From Tannerella sp. (lineage in GTDB: Bacteria > Bacteroidota > Bacteroidia > Bacteroidales > Tannerellaceae): DNA of 9,825 nt. Below are positions 7,701 through 9,825 of the stretch, one piece after another (position 1 is the first letter of the stretch; the number at the start of each line of letters is the position of its first letter). The stretch spans positions 1-9,825 of the forward strand of contig JAITMT010000132.1 of assembly GCA_031277235.1 (NCBI GenBank). Reading direction: 5' to 3'. Both the position numbers and the translations under genes were made by a program. Below the pieces are notes generated by a model. That model searched no databases and was not told the DNA's origin. It worked only from the letters and a program-made list of their open reading frames with translations.

Positions 7701-8101
7701 CCCTGGACAGGAAAATTCAACTTTCACTGAAACCGCCCGACCAAAGCGAAGACAGTCTGGAAAATGAGCCGGAAAACAGGCAGGAGTATAAACAGGAAAA
7801 CAGACACGCCAACAGTCCGGAAATATCCGCTTCGCGGAAAGGGGAAGAACGGGAAGGAATGTCGGAAAAATTGACGGAGGAACAGAAAGCCGTTCAAACC
7901 ATACAGGGCATGTTTACCGGCAAAACAGATCCGGACAGGTATATCCGCGAGTGCAGGGAAGAAAGGGAGAGCAGGGAATCCGGGAAATCCGTTCCCGTAC
8001 AGACTGTTCCACGGAATGCCTCCCGGCAGGAAGACCGGTTTGTAACCGATACCATGCTGAAATACGATAACGGAAAACAGACGAAAGGATTCAAATTATG
8101 A
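1784..8101 (+). CDS. Giant polyvalent protein: N6-adenine-methylase-like domain, MutS-I-like module and SF2/SNF2-type helicase (DarB-like)
   Basis: This is a 2105-residue cytoplasmic protein. Residues about 105-300 form a methyltransferase-like domain: YTPPEAVL, SAM-binding motif FLEPSAGNGAF (128-138) and catalytic-type NIPF (195-198, where N6-adenine enzymes usually have NPPY/F). A charged linker follows, then a MutS domain-I-like module (about 557-637). Residues about 885-1160 include VNLDYMLSIM and GRIYYNPL, a segment I recall from DarB-like proteins. The helicase core has Walker A HEVGAGKT (1172-1179), DESH (1340-1343), SGTTISNS (1393-1400), GTGVNAQ (1651-1657) and QREGRAIRKG (1677-1686). 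After it come a coiled-coil segment and a charged, probably disordered tail. In family context such proteins protect entering DNA from restriction; here that is inference. I chose ATG 1784 over TTG 1778 because homologues begin MxYNxKAH. No Shine-Dalgarno is visible. An A10 run and a G-rich repeat lie within the gene. Restriction-system methylase-helicase is an alternative reading. Confidence 0.88.
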   Translation: MAYNKKAHLFANMEAIRTAFTLDREKRRATEEERNKLKQYSGFGGIKCVLKSTEENHRTDWTKSEMDLLPLVADLQQLILKNSKDENEYRHYYDGIKKSVLTAFYTPPEAVLSLTGALKENGISPHRFLEPSAGNGAFADAFRQTFPHNETVCFERDLLTGKILSHLHPDDKIHIRPFEEIENRPDNQFDMIASNIPFGDTHVFDPLFSGSKDMVRRQATRAVHNYFFMKGIDQLREGGILAFITSQGVMNSPGNEPVREWLMKNASLVSAVRLPNNLMRENAGTEVGSDFVILQKNSHKTSLTPEEQAFIKSRTLSNGITINNHFQNFSRVVQTNSTVAKDLYGKPGMIHLHEGGIPGMAADLKRMLSEDFAKNLNQELYRKNAIPEQHYRPTGQDWRETGAMMEEAEKQTGIERQLPKPEEYNEEFSPEDLEEIDAAVQAVRTKKWNEFAAERPYVNVNTAQPEEKPAAQAAVSKQETNTGQQPVISLYDLFGFTEEERKQLNPKKKSKRTKSASNFQQPDLFAGQQNVTVPASTETDRNKDKIKETTPEKPAFDYYKDIRKKHGDALILIREGDQYKAFGEDANRAARIPGTELADINGIRQTSFHYSELDTKLPLLVKAGIKVAIADEPDTPEIDRKQEKAEERAKERGAEAEEKAKAQTPPISAGLQSRTVAGEKKRKRNSQTTAGKQTRLWEKPAPDIYPVYPVFNARFEGWEQEWREWLELQEPRPWSGNLQEHYKQGSMVVEQNGQIGFLKERYRDDAVFKSLELNSLQQQKAKLYVEIRDTYHALYNYEARERKENKDLRQTLNDRYDTFVKRYGNLNSRENLDLIKMDAGGTEILSLEKVPPEGGLRGASKADIFSQPVSFNANELKQVNTPLEALSASLNRFGEVNLDYMLSIMPDKNREEMLDDLHGRIYYNPLIRDYEVSDRFIAGNVVRKAELVEQCLHEAGQAEHRSEMEESLKALKDARPRDITFEELDFNFGERWIPEGIYGKYASYLFGTDTTVTYAAAGDEFSLKAKYRNAAITDKYCVNGDFRKYDGLALMKHALHNTTPSITKKGTATDKDGKTIEVKIPDGEKIQLANSRIDEIRSGFSDWLNRQSPEFKERLTALYNRKFNSFVRPQYDGSHQTFPGLDLKGLGIPDLYPGQKDAIWMLKQNGGGICDHEVGAGKTLILCCAAMEMKRLGLANKPVIIGLKANVHEIAATFKTAYPDAKILYPEKEDFSPEKRIGIFNDIKNNNWDAVILTHDQFGMIPQSPEIQKQILERELQGVEDNLEVLRRQGDEVSGGMLRGVEKRRENLEVKIKKLTEQIKNRTDDVVDFKLMGIDHLFVDESHKFKNLIFNTRHDRVAGLGNPDGSLRALNMLFALRTIQERTGRDLGATFLSGTTISNSLTELYLLFKYLRPRELERQDIGTFDAWAAVFAKKTTDYEFTVTNEIKQKERFRYFIKVPELAAFYNEITDFRTAKDIGIDRPEKNEILHNIPLTPEQAGFIEKLVIFAKTGDATLLGHRPLTGKEDKGRMLIATNYARLMSLDMRLIDRDRYGDHIDSKASHCAAKIAGYYHKYDKEKGTQFVFSDLGTYKPGEWNVYSEIKRKLVEDHKIPAHEIRFIHEAATETSRKFLIKSVNDGNTRVIFGSTDKLGTGVNAQERAVAVHHLDTPWRPSDLEQREGRAIRKGNRVAKEFAGNKVDVIIYAVEKSLDAYKFNLLHNKQSFIRQLKTDSLGARTIDEGSMDEQSGMNFSEYVAILSGNTDLLEKARLDKKIAALESERQSFAKNRASSVHKLEDIERTVHIHAETVDGMKADWETLNSRIRYDGQGNKLNPLKLDGVESADIKILAGKLEQINEKASTHGDYQAFGELYGFKLLVKTEESQKEGFLFRQNRFFVEGGGHVKYDYNNGFMANDPNLAVNYFIHALEKIPALIENHGKKIKDLSEDLPVLREVAQSTWRREDELKSLKTEADALDRKIQLSLKPPDQSEDSLENEPENRQEYKQENRHANSPEISASRKGEEREGMSEKLTEEQKAVQTIQGMFTGKTDPDRYIRECREERESRESGKSVPVQTVPRNASRQEDRFVTDTMLKYDNGKQTKGFKL
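3302..3315 (+). promoter_or_regulatory. Candidate slippery site: A10 run followed by a -1-frame TAA
   Basis: Ten consecutive A's (3302-3311) encode Lys507-509 and the first base of Ser510. They contain the -1 frameshift heptamer A AAA AAA (3304-3310) in the right phase. In the -1 frame the next codons are AAG and TAA (3313-3315). Transcriptional insertion of one A gives the same end, a 510-residue protein; loss of one A also leads to a stop within about 20 codons. Downstream there is only a weak 4-bp stem (CGGA 3317-3320 with TCCG 3326-3329), and GGAGG lies at 3274-3278, rather far upstream to stimulate. Function is unproven. Confidence 0.4.
3697..3770 (+). other. Purine-rich, low-complexity linker coding tract
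   Basis: About 70 bases of the plus strand are almost all purines, with isolated C's. They encode a charged Lys/Glu/Arg/Ala linker just after the MutS-I-like module. This is probably a flexible or helical spacer between domains. A second A run (A8, 3819-3826) lies shortly downstream. Confidence 0.6.
4328..4361. repeat. C-rich/G-rich palindromic repeat element inside the giant gene
   Basis: C7 (4333-4339), GA, G6 (4342-4347), ATTAA, G6 (4353-4358) and CTT form a near-palindrome with matching AAG...CTT ends. It encodes PPEGGLRGAS (residues 851-860), which reads as an insertion between two helicase-flanking segments. It is the same class of element as the repeats at 726-805, and here too the frame is kept. 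Confidence 0.75.
8084..8101 (+). promoter_or_regulatory. Shine-Dalgarno and ATGA overlap coupling the PP-loop gene to the giant gene
   Basis: AAAGGA (8084-8089) lies 8 bases before ATG 8098. That ATG overlaps the giant gene's TGA stop (8099-8101) as ATGA. This fits termination-reinitiation and roughly linked synthesis of the two proteins. A second in-frame ATG follows at once (8101). Confidence 0.75.
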
Positions 8102-9003
8102 TGACTTATGAAGAATTGAAATACCGCCGGGGCTGGACGCTGGAACAGAAAATAGACCACAGCGTTGGCGTTGTGTCGGATTTTCTGTCCAAAGTGAACG
8201 GGAAAGCCGCCCTCACCTATTCGGGTGGAAAAGACAGCGGAGTCCTTCTGGATATTGTCCGGCGTTTTGTTGATAAAACTATCCCCGCCGTTTTCTGCAA
8301 TACCGGTAACGAATTTCCGGAAACCGTCAAATTTGTGAGGCAAACGGAAAATGTCATCATCATCCGTCCCGAAATCCGTATCCGGCAAATCATTGAAAAA
8401 TACGGTTTTCCGTTAATAAGTAAGGAGCAGAGCCAGTATATCCGGCAGGTAAGGTATACCCGCAGCGAAAAACTGCGGAATATCCGTCTGTACGGCAGCC
8501 AGAACGGTATCGGGAAAATCGCCGAAAAGTGGAAGTTCCTGATTGATGCGCCGTTTGACGTCTCAAACACGTGTTGCGACTGTTTGAAAAAGAAACCGTT
8601 TGCCAAATTTCAAAAACAAACAGGTTTATTCCCCGTAATCGGCACCTTGGCGGGTGAAAGCCGCCTGCGGCTGCAAAAATGGATGCAGCATGGCTGCAAC
8701 GTGCTGGAAGGAAACAAAATAGCCAGTTATCCATTATCCATTTGGACGGAACAGGATGTGTGGGCATACATTCATAAATTCCGTTTGCCGTACAGTCCCG
8801 TTTACGATATGGGATTTCGGCGTACCGGCTGTCTTTTCTGTGGTTTTGGCAGTCAATTCAAGGGAGACAGGCGGTTTTACCTGCTGAAAGAAACCCACCC
8901 CAAAATCTATGAGCATTTTATGCGGATGACTAACAACGGAGTAACTTATAAGGAAGCGTTGGAGTTTTGCGGGATTGATTTTCCGGACAGATGTAACGGA
9001 TAA
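8098..9003 (+). CDS. PAPS-reductase/PP-loop-family protein with a probable Fe-S cysteine set
   Basis: The 301-residue soluble protein belongs to the adenine nucleotide alpha-hydrolase (PP-loop) superfamily. The ATP-pyrophosphatase motif SGGKDS is at residues 42-47, followed by VLLDIVRRF and AVFCNTGNEFPET, typical of the PAPS reductase/DndC/IbrA group. C159-C160 in CCDCLKKKPF plus C245 and C248 in GCLFCGFG resemble the CC...CxxC ligands of the [4Fe-4S] cluster of APS reductases. A C-terminal Cys291 in EFCGID faintly recalls the catalytic ECGIH of CysH, but the context differs. No cysteine-biosynthesis genes are nearby; the gene is coupled to a DNA methylase-helicase in a mobile element. A DNA or nucleotide modification role, such as sulfur chemistry of the DndC kind, is therefore more likely than sulfate assimilation, but this is inference. 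It could also act in phage or element competition. The family call is firm; the substrate is unknown. Confidence 0.88.
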   Translation: MMTYEELKYRRGWTLEQKIDHSVGVVSDFLSKVNGKAALTYSGGKDSGVLLDIVRRFVDKTIPAVFCNTGNEFPETVKFVRQTENVIIIRPEIRIRQIIEKYGFPLISKEQSQYIRQVRYTRSEKLRNIRLYGSQNGIGKIAEKWKFLIDAPFDVSNTCCDCLKKKPFAKFQKQTGLFPVIGTLAGESRLRLQKWMQHGCNVLEGNKIASYPLSIWTEQDVWAYIHKFRLPYSPVYDMGFRRTGCLFCGFGSQFKGDRRFYLLKETHPKIYEHFMRMTNNGVTYKEALEFCGIDFPDRCNG

Positions 9004-9010
9004 TTTTTTT

Positions 9011-9032
9011 CCGGTTTTCCCGGAAAAACCGG
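9011..9032 (+). terminator. Possible weak terminator hairpin after the PP-loop gene
   Basis: CCGGTTTT (9011-9018) pairs with AAAACCGG (9025-9032) around a 6-base loop, 8 bp after the stop codon. The T run lies before the stem (9004-9010), and only TCTTATCT follows. It may mark the 3' end of the operon but is not a textbook terminator. Confidence 0.4.
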
Positions 9033-9137
9033 TCTTATCTCAATAGTTTCCTTGCCAGAGTGTCCGGTAAAATACTGGAAACGACAGGAAATTTGGAACG
9101 AAAGACGGACGGTAGGACTGCAATAAGGATTCATATC

Positions 9138-9161
9138 CGTCATGCAAGGATGGACATGACG
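9138..9161. repeat. 7-bp inverted repeat near the end of the RND gene
   Basis: CGTCATG (9138-9144) and CATGACG (9155-9161) are separated by 10 bases, about 33 bp beyond the RND stop codon (minus strand). It could fold in RND mRNA, but no T run follows on either strand. Confidence 0.3.
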
Positions 9162-9193
9162 TTAAAACATGTAATCCCTGCCAAAACTGCACA

Positions 9194-9825
9194 TCACTTC
9201 CCTGTCCGCATTTTCCCCTTCTTCCCCAACAAAAACAAGGGCAAAAACAAAAACAATCCGATGGAAGACATCACCAGCCCCCCGATCGTGCCGACGGCGA
9301 GCGGATACCAGAAACCCTCCTTTGCCAGCCCCACCATGAACGGCAGGAAGCCCAGAATCGTGGAAATCATCGTCAGGAATATCGGAAATATCTTGATGTT
9401 CCACGCCTTGATGTAGATTTTCAGCGGCTTCATCGCCGGTTTGCGCACTTTGATGCGGTTGTATTCGTTGATGACGTAAATACCTGAATTTACGGTCAGT
9501 GCGCACAAAAGAATGAACGATGCAAAGCCGCCCTGGTCGAAGTTCAGCCGGAACAGGTAAAACGTGAGGAAAACGCCTATGTACGAGACCGGTATGATGA
9601 AAATAACCGCCAGCGGCTGTTTCAGCGAATTGAACAGAATGGAAGTCATGAAAAAGATAATCAGGATGATAAGCCCTATCAGCAGGTACTGTTTGTTGTC
9701 CTTCTGACTCCAGTAATAGTTGTAACCCTCCCTTTCGGCGGCATAGCCCAGCGGCAAATCCTTGCCAAATTCCTTCAGGGTGCCGTCCAGATACTTGTTG
9801 CCCTGCTGGTAGGAACCGATGTATT
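9194..9825 (-). CDS. RND-family efflux permease (AcrB-type), C-terminal part, gene runs off the right edge
   Basis: About 210 codons are visible, ending at the TGA (bases 9194-9196 read on the minus strand). The 5' part is beyond base 9825. The protein would sit in the inner membrane as the proton-driven pump of a tripartite efflux system. Five hydrophobic segments fit TM8-TM12 of the AcrB fold: YLLIGLIILIIFF, LAVIFIIPVSYIGVFLTF, FASFILLCALTVNSGIYV, IFPIFLTMISTILGFLPF and LAVGTIGGLVMSSIGLFLF. LNFDQGGFAS and NEYNRI are typical of Bacteroidota members. The frame stays open upstream to the window edge (YIGSYQQGNKYLDGTLKEFG), so the TTG at 9757 is not the start. The adaptor and outer-membrane partner genes are not in view, so the substrate cannot be told. 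It is convergent with the ICE operon and may be cargo or flanking chromosome. Confidence 0.88.
   Translation of the reverse strand, partial: YIGSYQQGNKYLDGTLKEFGKDLPLGYAAEREGYNYYWSQKDNKQYLLIGLIILIIFFMTSILFNSLKQPLAVIFIIPVSYIGVFLTFYLFRLNFDQGGFASFILLCALTVNSGIYVINEYNRIKVRKPAMKPLKIYIKAWNIKIFPIFLTMISTILGFLPFMVGLAKEGFWYPLAVGTIGGLVMSSIGLFLFLPLFLLGKKGKMRTGK

Larger units (their letters stand above)
9004..9193. other. Convergent intergenic region between the PP-loop gene and the RND permease gene
   Basis: I see no convincing gene. Two hairpins are listed separately. No tRNA, obvious attachment site or transposon end is visible. Confidence 0.5.

Noticed and set aside
9060..9416. 118-codon plus-strand frame overlapping the RND gene
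   Set aside because: Most of it is antisense to RND transmembrane segments and it has no recognisable features.

Overview
The window looks like part of the conserved backbone of a Bacteroidota (probably Bacteroidales) integrative and conjugative element (ICE) or conjugative transposon. Three things point there: the gene order type IA topoisomerase, DUF1896-like protein, giant methylase-helicase and PAPS-reductase-like protein; weak or absent Shine-Dalgarno sequences; and C-rich/G-rich and AATTCG-type short repeats of the kind scattered through Bacteroidota genomes. I cannot name the genus from sequence alone.

Layout. Bases 2-1081 (+) hold the 3' part of a topB-like topoisomerase gene. An in-frame amber codon at 125-127 breaks it, although the frame stays open for another 317 codons. 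A strong intrinsic terminator follows at 1147-1184. After a roughly 220-bp gap with a pair of 13-bp direct repeats, a new co-directional unit begins: a DUF1896-like protein (1300-1770), a 2105-residue polyvalent protein (1784-8101) and a PP-loop/PAPS-reductase-family protein (8098-9003). The last two overlap by ATGA, so they are probably translationally coupled. Facing them on the minus strand is the C-terminal end of an RND-family efflux permease (9194-9825, running off the right edge). It may be ICE cargo or flanking chromosome.

How the genes may work together. The giant protein joins an N6-adenine-methyltransferase-like domain, a degenerate MutS domain-I-like module and an SF2/SNF2-type helicase core, with coiled-coil and disordered tails. 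This architecture recalls the phage P1 DarB-like antirestriction proteins and the 'polyvalent proteins' of phages and conjugative elements. The coupled PP-loop protein carries the SGGKDS ATP-pyrophosphatase motif and a CC...CxxC cysteine set like the Fe-S ligands of APS reductases. A reasonable inference is that the operon modifies or protects transferred DNA; the sequence alone does not prove it.

Most notable details: (i) a run of ten A's in the giant gene where a -1 shift, or one extra A, gives an immediate TAA and a 510-residue methylase-only product, a dnaX-like arrangement; (ii) the MutS-I-like module, which lacks the mismatch-reading Phe-x-Glu; (iii) frame-preserving G-rich repeat elements inside two coding regions; (iv) the amber codon in topB; (v) AT-rich repeats that encode the end of the DUF1896 protein and supply the start codon of the giant gene.
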